From: an uncultured Bacilli bacterium
Lineage (GTDB): Bacteria > Bacillota_I > Bacilli_A > RF39 > UBA660
Assembly: GCA_947632255.1 (NCBI GenBank)
Contig: CANROL010000066.1
Location: 1 to 6,697 of the forward strand
DNA: 6,697 nucleotides
Direction of reading: 5' to 3'
Shown here: in pieces, positions 1 through 6,352 of the stretch
How positions within the stretch are numbered: the stretch's first letter is position 1
Layout: every line of letters begins with the position of its first letter
Notes under the pieces: model-generated
Seen by the model: only the letters and a program-made list of their open reading frames with translations
What the model was told of the DNA's origin: nothing
The model's database searches: none
Made by a program: the position numbers and the translations under genes

Positions 1-586
1 CCGCGGGACCAATAAAAAGAGGATTACTTTTTTTCTTTCGCATTAAAACTTCTATTAAATTATTAATTTCTTGACTTCGTCCAATAACATTATCAAAACT
101 ATCTACTTTATCATTTAAAATTGTTCCCACATTAAATAATTCTAATTTAGTATTTACTACTTCATTAGGTTTTACTTTTAATTCATCATATAAATCATCT
201 AAATTAATTCCTAAACCAATCATTATTCTAATTGCAATACCTTCTCCTTCATCTAACATCGCTAAAAGTAAATGATTAGTTGTTACAACTCCCTTATTGT
301 TTTCTTTAGCGTCACTAAGAGCACTAGCTAATATTCTTTTTAAAAGGGGTGTATATAAATTAACTTCAATATTTTTTTTAGGAATACCCACAATTTTTAT
401 TAATTCTTGTTTAAAACTTTCATAAGTTAAATTATAATCTTTTAACTTATCTTTAATTTTATTATCACTTTTAAGCATTGCTAAAAGTAAATGTTCACTT
501 CCCACATAGGGATGATGTAAATTATATCTTTCTTCTTCTGCATCTTTTAATATTTTACTTCCAACATATCCAAAGTTATTAAACAT
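1..586 (-). CDS. clpC: ClpC-type ATP-dependent Clp protease ATPase subunit, N-terminal part (runs off the window)
   Basis: This is the first 195 codons of a class I Hsp100 AAA+ unfoldase, which feeds unfolded substrates to the ClpP peptidase in the cytoplasm. The protein begins MFNNFGYVGSKIL. It shows the two Clp N-domain repeats, with SEHLLLAML near residues 30-38 and TNHLLLAML near 103-111. A linker follows, then the start of the first AAA domain: DNVIGRSQEI (165-174) and NPLFIGPA (188-195). The window ends inside Walker A. The start is supported by a strong Shine-Dalgarno, AAGGAGGA, four bases upstream. There is no N-terminal zinc finger, which argues against ClpE, and the start is unlike ClpB. 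The ClpC assignment is good but the C-terminal ClpP-binding loop is not visible. It lies downstream of the Nudix gene, separated by a terminator. I found no clear promoter of its own and no CtsR operator or CIRCE element. Confidence 0.9.
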   Translation of the reverse strand, partial: MFNNFGYVGSKILKDAEEERYNLHHPYVGSEHLLLAMLKSDNKIKDKLKDYNLTYESFKQELIKIVGIPKKNIEVNLYTPLLKRILASALSDAKENNKGVVTTNHLLLAMLDEGEGIAIRIMIGLGINLDDLYDELKVKPNEVVNTKLELFNVGTILNDKVDSFDNVIGRSQEINNLIEVLMRKKKSNPLFIGPA

Positions 587-590
587 GATA

Positions 591-598
591 TCCTCCTT
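591..598 (-). promoter_or_regulatory. Strong Shine-Dalgarno of the Clp ATPase gene
   Basis: On the minus strand this reads AAGGAGGA, four bases before the ATG at 586. It is the strongest ribosome binding site in the window and fixes the start of the partial Clp gene. Confidence 0.8.
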
Positions 599-622
599 TA
601 TATATCTATGTTTTTTATGTGC

Positions 623-650
623 AAAAAAGAAGTATTTTATACAACACTTC
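623..650 (-). terminator. Rho-independent terminator after the Nudix gene
   Basis: On the minus strand the arms are GAAGTGTT (650-643) and AATACTTC (636-629), eight pairs including one G-U, around the 6-base loop GTATAA. Six T residues follow (628-623). The stem begins at the last base of the Nudix TAG stop codon (652-650), so the terminator directly abuts the coding region. It would end or attenuate the ftsY-ylxM-Nudix transcript before clpC. The stem is AT-rich, so partial read-through into clpC is plausible. Confidence 0.75.
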
Positions 651-1108
651 TAATCTTTATTAATAATATGGATAAACTCTTCACTATTTAAAAATTTAAC
701 TAATACTTGAGGTTTAAAATTATCTTCATTAATATCTTTAATCTTAACCCATTTAAAAATATTTTGTTTATCTTCTAAATTCTTTATTTCTTCTATTATT
801 TCTTTATTCTTAAATTCACAATTATATATAAATAATAATTCATGATAATGACTATTTTTATATCTTGAAACAAAAAAGTTTTCTACAATCCCCCATAATT
901 TAGTAGGATTAATATCATAACCAGCTTCTTCCTTAAATTCTCTTTTAATAGCTATTTTAGAATCTTCCCCAATTTTTACTCTTCCTCCAATAAAAGAATA
1001 ATAATTATATTTAGAATTATATTCCAATAATATCATATCATCTTTTCTTATTAAAGAAGCAACTCGATAATTAAAAGTCATCTCATTTAAATCAAAATTT
1101 AAATCCAT
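650..1108 (-). CDS. Nudix hydrolase, substrate unknown
   Basis: A 152-residue cytoplasmic Nudix-fold protein, a normal size for a single-domain member. Nudix enzymes cleave a nucleoside diphosphate linked to another moiety, using divalent metal. The Nudix box is complete at residues 42-64: G42, five residues, E48, seven residues, R56-E57, E60-E61 and G63, so all metal-binding glutamates are present. A conserved glycine precedes the box (F39-I40-G41-G42). The rest looks like the generic mutT/ADP-ribose-type fold, with no second domain and no motif that fixes the substrate. The ATG lies one base after the ylxM stop (TAA A ATG), and the only Shine-Dalgarno-like bases (AAGAGA) are inside the last ylxM codons, so translation is probably coupled to ylxM. 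The enzyme class is near certain. A role in nucleotide sanitation or cofactor turnover is inference. Confidence 0.9.
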   Translation of the reverse strand: MDLNFDLNEMTFNYRVASLIRKDDMILLEYNSKYNYYSFIGGRVKIGEDSKIAIKREFKEEAGYDINPTKLWGIVENFFVSRYKNSHYHELLFIYNCEFKNKEIIEEIKNLEDKQNIFKWVKIKDINEDNFKPQVLVKFLNSEEFIHIINKD

Positions 1109-1109
1109 T

Positions 1110-1364
1110 TTATCTCTTACTTTCTAATTCTTCTAATCTTTTAAGTATTTTTTTTAAAGATAATACATCTTCATAATGTTTTAATTTATTCTCTGCTTGT
1201 TTTAAAGTTTTACTAACACTAGCTTTTGATATATTATTATTCTCGGCAATTTCACTTAAAGATAAATCATCCATATAATAGCTTATAAAAGTTTCTTGTT
1301 CTTTTTTAGTTAATAATTCTTTATATATATCAAATAAACTATTTAAGTATTCTCTATTTTCCAT
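1110..1364 (-). CDS. ylxM: YlxM-family putative DNA-binding protein, SRP operon
   Basis: An 84-residue YlxM/p13-like protein, matching the usual length of this family, which is normally encoded beside ftsY and ffh in Firmicutes. It is mostly helical. A sigma-70 region-4-like helix-turn-helix spans residues 36-61 (LSEIAENNNISKASVSKTL), preceded by the typical YYMDDLSL segment at 29-36. A charged C-terminal helix ends in ELESKR. The start chosen is the ATG at 1364, which matches the family N-terminus. A TTG at 1370 would add two residues and sits closer to the AAGGA Shine-Dalgarno (1380-1376), so it remains possible. The gene overlaps the 3' end of ftsY by 11 bases (17 with the TTG) and is followed one base later by the Nudix gene. 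YlxM is reported to modulate the SRP pathway, but its exact function is unsettled. Confidence 0.9.
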   Translation of the reverse strand: MENREYLNSLFDIYKELLTKKEQETFISYYMDDLSLSEIAENNNISKASVSKTLKQAENKLKHYEDVLSLKKILKRLEELESKR

Positions 1365-2352
1365 CTTCAATCATATCCTTAAATAAACCATATATATAAG
1401 ATTCTATATCAAATGTTTTTAAATCAGTCATTTTTTCCCCTAAACCTATAAACTTAACTGGAATATTAACACTTTCTTTAATAGCTAAAACTATACCACC
1501 TTTCGCGGTTCCATCTAGTTTAGTTAAAACAATACCTGTAATATTAGTTATTTCCTTAAAAGCTTCCGCCTGTAAAATCCCATTTTGCCCAGTCGCAGCA
1601 TCTATTACTAACAATGTTTCTTGAGGAGCATTAGGTATTAAATTACCAATAACTTTATTAATTTTTTCTAATTCTTTCATTAAATTAACTTTATTTTGGA
1701 GTCTTCCTGCGGTATCTACTAAAACTATATCTATTTTTTCTTCTTTAGCTTTAACTAAGCCATCATAAATAACCCCCGCAGGATCAATATTTTCTTTCCC
1801 AAAAAATAAAGTATCAGTCTTTTTAGCCCATTCTTCTAATTGAGCAACCGCTCCCGCACGAAATGTGTCACCAGCAATAAGCATAACTTTTTTACCTTCA
1901 TTTTTATATTTATAAGCAAGTTTCCCTATTGTAGTAGTCTTACCAACTCCATTTACCCCCACCATTAAAATAACGGTTGGTCCATCAGGATTTAAATTAA
2001 TTTTATCACTTAAAGATTCCCCTGAAACATATATAACAAATAATTCATCAACAATTACTTCTTGTAAATAATTAGTGTCAGTAATATTTTCTTTTTTTAC
2101 TCTCTCTCTTAAACGATCAATAAACTTTACTACAGTATTAACACCTATATCTGCCATGATTAAAATATTTTCTAATTCATCAAAATACTCATCAGTAACT
2201 TTAGTATATTTATGACCTAATATTGATAATTCACTAACAAATTCCTTTCTTGTTTTCTCTAATCCTTTTTCATAAGCTTTAATTTCTTCTTGTTTTTCTT
2301 CTTTATTTTCTTTTTTATTAAATACTTCTTTAAATTTTTGAAATAGTCCCAT
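1354..2352 (-). CDS. ftsY: Signal recognition particle receptor FtsY (SRP GTPase)
   Basis: A 332-residue SRP receptor that docks the Ffh-ribosome complex at the membrane for co-translational insertion of membrane proteins. The acidic/basic A region is short (about 1-38, lysine- and glutamate-rich, starting MGLFQKFKEVF, a likely amphipathic membrane-binding helix). The N domain follows (about 39-115), then the complete G domain: G1 P-loop GVNGVGKT (132-139), insertion-box motif DTFRAGA (162-168), G3 DTAGR (213-217), DAATGQN (251-257), G4 TKLDGTAKGG (277-286) and the closing GLGEK plus DL (303-311). All GTPase motifs are intact. The ATG is preceded by GGAGGT (2369-2364), with an 11-base gap that is slightly long. 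It heads a ftsY-ylxM-Nudix run, but ffh is not adjacent as it usually is. It is probably transcribed partly from its own weak promoter and partly by read-through from the upstream gene. Confidence 0.98.
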   Translation of the reverse strand: MGLFQKFKEVFNKKENKEEKQEEIKAYEKGLEKTRKEFVSELSILGHKYTKVTDEYFDELENILIMADIGVNTVVKFIDRLRERVKKENITDTNYLQEVIVDELFVIYVSGESLSDKINLNPDGPTVILMVGVNGVGKTTTIGKLAYKYKNEGKKVMLIAGDTFRAGAVAQLEEWAKKTDTLFFGKENIDPAGVIYDGLVKAKEEKIDIVLVDTAGRLQNKVNLMKELEKINKVIGNLIPNAPQETLLVIDAATGQNGILQAEAFKEITNITGIVLTKLDGTAKGGIVLAIKESVNIPVKFIGLGEKMTDLKTFDIESYIYGLFKDMIEDGK

Positions 2353-2375
2353 ATTTATTTAATACCTCCATTTAA

Positions 2376-2407
2376 ATCATATCATAAAATTCCTCTTTTT
2401 TTAACAA
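2376..2407 (-). promoter_or_regulatory. Possible extended -10 promoter for ftsY
   Basis: In the 62-base gap before ftsY the minus strand carries TGATATGAT (2384-2376), an extended -10 of the form TGn-TATGAT. The best -35 candidates are weak: TTAAAA at 17 bases, or TTGTTA (2407-2402) at 20 bases. Transcription would begin near 2370, directly in front of the GGAGGT ribosome binding site. No terminator separates the upstream gene from ftsY, so read-through is equally possible. Confidence 0.4.
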
Positions 2408-2414
2408 TTATTTA

Positions 2415-3296
2415 TTATTTTAATCTTCTTTCTAACATAATTAACTTATTATTAATATTTTGAATATCATCTTTATTAACTTGGCAACCCAAAGTCATTG
2501 CCTCTTCCCCATTTAAATATTTTATTCTATCACTAATTAATTGATATTTATTTTTAACTTCAATTCCTTCTAAGTAAACCCAATCTAATTTATATGTACT
2601 AACATCAAAATAATATTTTAAAGGAATATCATATTCTAAATATTTATATGCCATTGTATAATATAAATTATAATATATAAAACATATAATATTATCTAAC
2701 TTATAAGGCATATTATTTAAAATATTAATTGTATATTGATAAGCTTTTACTTCAGCAATATTTTCTATAGGATTTAATTCATAATATTTATTATCAATTC
2801 TATTTCGAAATTTTAAATAATTATCTAATTTATTTTTATACTTTAAGGCTAAATTATCTTCGGTATCATAACCATTATTTTTAAGTAAATAACTATGATA
2901 ACAATCACTATAAGTTAAAATAGTAGTTATACTATCACTTTTATTTAAAGTAATATCTTTATATCTTAAAGCATGATCTAATTCATGAAATATAGTAACT
3001 AAATAAATTATAAAAGGCAATACTTCTTTTTCTTTATTAGTAAAATAAAAATTATTTAAAATATAATTAACATGTTTACTTACTTTAGGAATATTAAAAC
3101 ACATAGTTTTAGCTAAACAATCATATTCTGCGATATTTTTATAACCTGTTGCCATATTATCTAAATCTAATTTAACATAACCATTTAATTGTAAATAACT
3201 TATTATTATATTCGTAACTCTTATAATATAATCCATATCTACTTTTTGATGATTATTAATATATTTTAAAGTAAACTTAGTTATAATATCTAGCAT
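2415..3296 (-). CDS. Uncharacterised protein with an HELDH zinc-metallopeptidase-like motif
   Basis: A 293-residue protein I cannot assign to a named family. It has no clear signal peptide or obvious membrane anchor, and is rich in Tyr, Asn, Lys and Ile. The visible landmark is an HExxH motif, HELDH at residues 104-108, inside a hydrophobic helix (IIYLVTIFHELDHALRY), as in zincin-type metallopeptidases. About 70 residues later comes NPIENIAEVKAY (175-186), where E179 or E182 could be the third zinc ligand of a gluzincin-like site. This is inferred from the pattern only. Cysteines are scattered (60, 66, 132, 205, 271). The ATG at 3296 has a GAGGGA ribosome binding site and a near-consensus promoter just upstream. 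It is divergent from ftsK and precedes ftsY with no terminator between. It could be an active peptidase or a fold relative that lost activity. Confidence 0.75.
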   Translation of the reverse strand: MLDIITKFTLKYINNHQKVDMDYIIRVTNIIISYLQLNGYVKLDLDNMATGYKNIAEYDCLAKTMCFNIPKVSKHVNYILNNFYFTNKEKEVLPFIIYLVTIFHELDHALRYKDITLNKSDSITTILTYSDCYHSYLLKNNGYDTEDNLALKYKNKLDNYLKFRNRIDNKYYELNPIENIAEVKAYQYTINILNNMPYKLDNIICFIYYNLYYTMAYKYLEYDIPLKYYFDVSTYKLDWVYLEGIEVKNKYQLISDRIKYLNGEEAMTLGCQVNKDDIQNINNKLIMLERRLK

Positions 3297-3320
3297 AATA
3301 TCCCTCTTTTCAAGTTTTAT

Positions 3321-3349
3321 ATTATAACATTACCAGAAATATTAGTCAA
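3321..3349 (-). promoter_or_regulatory. Near-consensus promoter of the HELDH-protein gene
   Basis: On the minus strand TTGACT (3349-3344), a 17-base spacer and TATAAT (3326-3321) form an almost perfect vegetative sigma-factor promoter. An extended -10 TGT precedes the -10 hexamer. Transcription should start near 3314, giving an untranslated leader of about 18 bases with the GAGGGA site before the ATG at 3296. The strength suggests steady expression of this gene and, by read-through, of ftsY. Confidence 0.85.
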
Positions 3350-3369
3350 AAAATTAATTTAAATAAATA

Positions 3370-3386
3370 TGTCTAAAATTGTCTAA
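3370..3386. repeat. Tandem TGTCTAA direct repeat between the divergent promoters
   Basis: TGTCTAA occurs at 3370-3376 and again at 3380-3386, exactly 10 bases apart, so both copies face the same side of the helix. The pair lies just upstream of the ftsK -35 box, at about -57 to -41 from its predicted start. That is a common place for an activator or repressor site. In such AT-rich DNA chance cannot be excluded, and no regulator is recognised. Confidence 0.35.
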
Positions 3387-3391
3387 TTGTT

Positions 3392-3420
3392 TTGCAATAA
3401 TTAATTTTTTTTGATACAAT
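3392..3420 (+). promoter_or_regulatory. Promoter of the ftsK/spoIIIE-type gene
   Basis: TTGCAA (3392-3397), a 17-base spacer and TACAAT (3415-3420), with an extended -10 TGA at 3412-3414. Transcription should start near 3427. That lies inside the first possible ATG (3425) and leaves only a leader of about 10 bases, GGTGATAATA, before the ATG at 3437. The GGTGAT there can pair with the 16S rRNA end. Confidence 0.75.
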
Positions 3421-3436
3421 TATAATGGTGATAATA

Positions 3437-5047
3437 ATGGCAAAGAAAAAGAAATCAAGTTCAAGTGAAAAAGAAAGTTTTTTATATAGTGTAGAATTAA
3501 CAGGATTAATTCTTATTTTAATTGGTCTTATTGGTTTTGGCTTTGGGCCTGTTGGTTCATTTATTAAAAAATTTGCAATGTTTCTTGTAGGCGGATGGGC
3601 TTGGATATTTTTGCTTATATCCTTAATAGTTCTTGGTTCATTTATGTTACTTAAAAGAAAATTGCCTAAATTCTTTACGCAAAAATTAATTGGTTTTTAT
3701 GTTATTTTATTAGTTATTTTAGTAGCCTCTCATTTTGGTTTTATTGAAAAATGTAAAAATATTGGTGATATATATAAAACTACCATTGATCAATATATGG
3801 ATCGGATAGCAACCATAGGTAATAATACCGCCTTATTTACCAGTGGGGATACTTCTATTGAAATAGGTGGAGGTATCATTGGGGCGACATTCGCCGGATT
3901 ATTAAGTAGTTTATTTGGCTTAGTTGGTACTAAAATAGTTGCAGTAATCTTAACCATCTTTGGTATTATTCTTCTATTTAATATAACTTTTGCCGATATC
4001 TTCAAAAAATTAAAAGAAACTTTTGCTAAAATGAAAGCAAATGATGAAGAAGAAACTGAAAAACCTAATCATGAAGTTAAAATGTATGATTATGAAGAAG
4101 AAAGTGAATATAAAGAACCACCTCGTGATGATAAAATTGTTATTACTAGCATGGAAGAACTTAAAAACTTTAAAGAAGAAACACCTGCTGAAAACTTAGA
4201 ACCACCTAAGAAAACTTATGAAGTAAATTCTAGTTATACCCTACCCCCTTTATCATTATTAGATGACGCTAAAGAAAATAAAAAAGTTAATTCCAATAAT
4301 TATATTCGTAATAATAAAGAAAACTTAGAGAGAGTTTTAAAAGATTTCCAAATAAATGGTCAAGTAGTAGAAATACATATTGGTCCTGCGGTAACGCAGT
4401 TTGAAGTTAAAGTTCCAAGTGGTACTAAAGTTAGTCGGATAAGTGGTATTAATAAAGAAATTGCTCTAGCTTTAGCCGCGAAAGATGTTCGTATTCAAGC
4501 TCCAATTCCTGGTAAAAGTACGATTGGTATTGAAATTCCTAACCCAAGTATAAGCATGGTTAAATTTAAAGAAGTTCTAGCTTATGAAAATGGTGATGCC
4601 TCAGGCAAAATAATCGTGGCTTTAGGTAAAGATATCATGGGTAAACCTCAACTTGCCGATTTATCTAAAATGCCCCATTTATTAATCGCTGGTTCTACTG
4701 GTTCAGGTAAATCAGTTTGTACTAATACCATTATTTGTTCAATATTAATGCGTTATAAACCTGATGAAGTAAAATTAATGCTTGTAGATCCTAAAAAAGT
4801 TGAATTATCTAATTACAATGGTATTCCCCATCTATTATGTCCGGTTGTATCTGATCCTAAAAAAGCTAGTATTGCTCTTCAAAAATTAGTTGCTGAGATG
4901 GAACGAAGATATGATTTATTTAGTGATAAAAATGTTAAAAATATTGCTGGTTATAATGAACTTATTGATAAAGAAAATAAAAACCGAGATGAAAAAGAAC
5001 CTCATATGTATTATATTGTTGCTATAATTGATGAACTTGCGGATTAA
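3437..5047 (+). CDS. ftsK: DNA translocase SpoIIIE/FtsK, N-terminal part, ended early by an in-frame TAA
   Basis: The membrane and front motor part of a septal DNA translocase, which pumps chromosome DNA through the closing septum using ATP. The longest frame opens at ATG 3425, but that codon overlaps the predicted transcription start, so ATG 3437 (MAKKKKSSSS) is preferred. Counting from 3425, four or five membrane helices occupy about 20-45, 49-76, 87-107 and 147-188. An acidic linker follows (about 200-300), then the alpha domain, Walker A GSTGSGKS (423-430), DPKKVELS (455-462) and Walker B IIDELAD (534-540). TAA comes next, where SpoIIIE relatives have leucine, as I recall them. The frame continues unchanged after the stop, so the lesion is one codon, most simply TTA to TAA. 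Alone, this piece lacks the rest of the RecA-like core and the gamma domain and should not work as a motor. Confidence 0.92.
   Translation: MAKKKKSSSSEKESFLYSVELTGLILILIGLIGFGFGPVGSFIKKFAMFLVGGWAWIFLLISLIVLGSFMLLKRKLPKFFTQKLIGFYVILLVILVASHFGFIEKCKNIGDIYKTTIDQYMDRIATIGNNTALFTSGDTSIEIGGGIIGATFAGLLSSLFGLVGTKIVAVILTIFGIILLFNITFADIFKKLKETFAKMKANDEEETEKPNHEVKMYDYEEESEYKEPPRDDKIVITSMEELKNFKEETPAENLEPPKKTYEVNSSYTLPPLSLLDDAKENKKVNSNNYIRNNKENLERVLKDFQINGQVVEIHIGPAVTQFEVKVPSGTKVSRISGINKEIALALAAKDVRIQAPIPGKSTIGIEIPNPSISMVKFKEVLAYENGDASGKIIVALGKDIMGKPQLADLSKMPHLLIAGSTGSGKSVCTNTIICSILMRYKPDEVKLMLVDPKKVELSNYNGIPHLLCPVVSDPKKASIALQKLVAEMERRYDLFSDKNVKNIAGYNELIDKENKNRDEKEPHMYYIVAIIDELAD
5045..5047 (+). other. 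In-frame nonsense codon splitting the DNA translocase
   Basis: GAT-TAA-ATG replaces the expected Asp-Leu-Met directly after Walker B. Upstream and downstream codons are in the same frame and both sides match the SpoIIIE/FtsK family without missing residues, so this is a single-base substitution and not a frameshift. It could be a real mutation, a strain polymorphism, or a sequencing or assembly error. Read-through is possible but nothing nearby supports it. Confidence 0.9.
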
Positions 5048-5671
5048 ATGCTTGTTGCTTCTAAAGAAGTTGAAGACTCCATTATGCGTATTACCCAAAT
5101 GGCTCGGGCAGCGGGTATTCATTTAATCGTGGCTACTCAAAGACCATCAACCGATGTTATTACAGGTGTCGTAAAAGCCAATATTCCATCACGTATAGCC
5201 TTCGCTGTTGCATCAAACATTGACTCCAGAACTATTTTAGATGCCAGTGGCGCGGAAAAATTACTTGGTAAAGGTGATATGTTATTCTTACCTATGGGTG
5301 AAAATGTTCCAACCCGTATTCAAGGTTGTTATATTGATGATAACGAAATTAAGCGAATTATTGATTATGTTTGTAAACAACAAAGTGCTCAATATGTCAG
5401 TGAAATGGAAAACTTAAACGCAACAGGAACTGGTATCCATGGTTCTGTCGGGGAAAAAGAAGAATATGATGATCCAATGTATGATGAAATTGTAGCTTTT
5501 GCCATTGAAACAGGTAAAGTTAGTACTTCCCTTTTACAACGTCGTTTTAGATTAGGTTATAATCGAGCAGCCCGTGTTGTTGATTTACTTGAAGAACGTG
5601 GTATTGTTGGCCCTCCAAATGGTTCTAAACCACGAGAAGTTTTAGTTAAATTAGAAGATAAAAGAGAATAA
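5048..5671 (+). CDS. ftsK: DNA translocase SpoIIIE/FtsK, C-terminal part (rest of motor and gamma domain)
   Basis: The 207 residues continuing the translocase after the TAA. They contain the remainder of the RecA-like core: VASKEVEDSIMRITQMARAA (3-22), the IVATQRPS segment (27-34), TGVVKANIPSRIAF (39-52), DSRTILD (59-65) and GAEKLLGKGDMLFLP (68-82). A winged-helix gamma domain follows (about 145-199), with QRRFRLGYNRAARVVDLLEE, which in relatives reads polar sequence motifs on the chromosome. All these blocks look intact, with no further lesion, so the disruption is recent or an artefact. The ATG directly follows the stop (TAAATG) and has no convincing Shine-Dalgarno, only GCGGA, so independent translation would rely on re-initiation. 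I read it as the second half of one gene. A functional two-piece motor is possible but unsupported. Confidence 0.92.
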   Translation: MLVASKEVEDSIMRITQMARAAGIHLIVATQRPSTDVITGVVKANIPSRIAFAVASNIDSRTILDASGAEKLLGKGDMLFLPMGENVPTRIQGCYIDDNEIKRIIDYVCKQQSAQYVSEMENLNATGTGIHGSVGEKEEYDDPMYDEIVAFAIETGKVSTSLLQRRFRLGYNRAARVVDLLEERGIVGPPNGSKPREVLVKLEDKRE

Positions 5672-5680
5672 ATTTTCTAA

Positions 5681-5709
5681 TTGCAAATAAATATATAGTA
5701 TGATAAAAT
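5681..5709 (+). promoter_or_regulatory. Promoter of the thioredoxin-fold membrane protein gene
   Basis: TTGCAA (5681-5686), 17 bases, then TAAAAT (5704-5709), with an extended -10 TGA at 5701-5703. The arrangement closely copies the ftsK promoter. The start should be near 5716, placing the AAAGGG ribosome binding site (5717-5722) at the very 5' end of a leader of about 15 bases. The gene can therefore be expressed independently of the translocase. Confidence 0.75.
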
Positions 5710-5730
5710 ACTAATGAAAGGGTTGATTAT

Positions 5731-6258
5731 ATGGCTCATAAAACAATCAAAAACAAAACTAATTATAAACAATATTTAATAATAGTTTTAGCAATTCTAT
5801 TTATAATATTTTTAATATTTTATATTTTTAAATGGCATCAAGTAAATGAACAAGCAAAATATATTAATAGTTATTTAATAACATCTAAAACTATTAGTCA
5901 AGAAATGAATAATATCAATGAAATAGATAATGTATTATCTGAAACACCTGATTATTATTTTGTATATATTAGTTATACTGAAGATAAAAAAGTTTATAAT
6001 TTAGAAAAGAAATTAAAACCATTAATAGAAGAATATAATTTACAAGACAAATTCTATTTTATAAATGTAACTGATATTAAAAAAGATAATGCAAATTATT
6101 TAGAAGAAATAGCAAATAAATTAAATATTAGTTCTAATAAAATACCTAAAATACCAATTATTCTATATTTTAAAGATAATACTTTAATAGGTGATGGTGT
6201 CTATAATAATAAAGACTTTAAAACTTTATTAGAAGAAAATGATATTAAATCATTATAA
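5731..6258 (+). CDS. Membrane-anchored thioredoxin-fold protein lacking a CXXC motif
   Basis: A 175-residue protein with a positively charged start (MAHKTIKNKTNYK), one strong membrane helix at about 14-33, and an outward-facing soluble domain. The domain order resembles thioredoxin: strand YYFVYISY (75-82), helix (about 86-102), strand FYFINVTD (108-115), then KIPIILYF (140-147) with P142 in the cis-proline position, and a final strand-helix (TLIGDGVYN, FKTLLEE). The place of the usual CXXC is occupied by TEDKKV (83-88), and the whole protein has no cysteine, so it cannot do thiol-disulphide exchange. A structural, chaperone-like or binding role is more likely, but this is inference from pattern only. 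It has its own promoter, an AAAGGG ribosome binding site eight bases before the ATG, and its own terminator. No link with the translocase upstream is evident. Confidence 0.75.
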   Translation: MAHKTIKNKTNYKQYLIIVLAILFIIFLIFYIFKWHQVNEQAKYINSYLITSKTISQEMNNINEIDNVLSETPDYYFVYISYTEDKKVYNLEKKLKPLIEEYNLQDKFYFINVTDIKKDNANYLEEIANKLNISSNKIPKIPIILYFKDNTLIGDGVYNNKDFKTLLEENDIKSL

Positions 6259-6290
6259 AAAATACTTAATTCTATCTTAAGTATTTTTTT
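6257..6290 (+). terminator. Rho-independent terminator of the thioredoxin-fold gene
   Basis: AATACTTAA (6261-6269) pairs perfectly with TTAAGTATT (6277-6285) around the 7-base loop TTCTATC. Flanking A and T runs extend the stem, and seven T residues lie at 6284-6290. It begins within the TAA stop codon. The A run on the other side would let it act for transcription from the right as well. Confidence 0.85.
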
Positions 6291-6352
6291 ATTATAATAT
6301 TTTATATTTAAAACTCATCAACTTAAAAAACTTATACAAATATTGAAGAGTC

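Noticed and set aside
3344..3350. AGTCAAA as half of a CtsR heat-shock operator
   Set aside because: There is only one copy with no second heptad at the right distance. It is not upstream of clp, and it is simply the complement of the TTGACT -35 box.
3421..3426. TATAAT as the -10 of the ftsK promoter
   Set aside because: It has no acceptable -35 at 16-18 bases, while TACAAT at 3415-3420 has TTGCAA at 17 bases and an extended TGA.
3790..4005. Minus-strand open frame of 71 codons opposite the translocase
   Set aside because: It lies wholly inside the membrane region of the translocase on the other strand, has no ribosome binding site or recognisable domain, and is a shadow of that gene.
5045..5047. 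TAA read as a sense codon through an altered genetic code
   Set aside because: Other genes in the window end properly at TAA, and tryptophans are all TGG, so neither stop reassignment nor the Mycoplasma code fits.
4916..5122. Minus-strand open frame of 68 codons across the nonsense codon
   Set aside because: It is antisense to the conserved Walker B region, with no start signal and low-complexity Phe/Ile/Asn composition, so it is a shadow frame.
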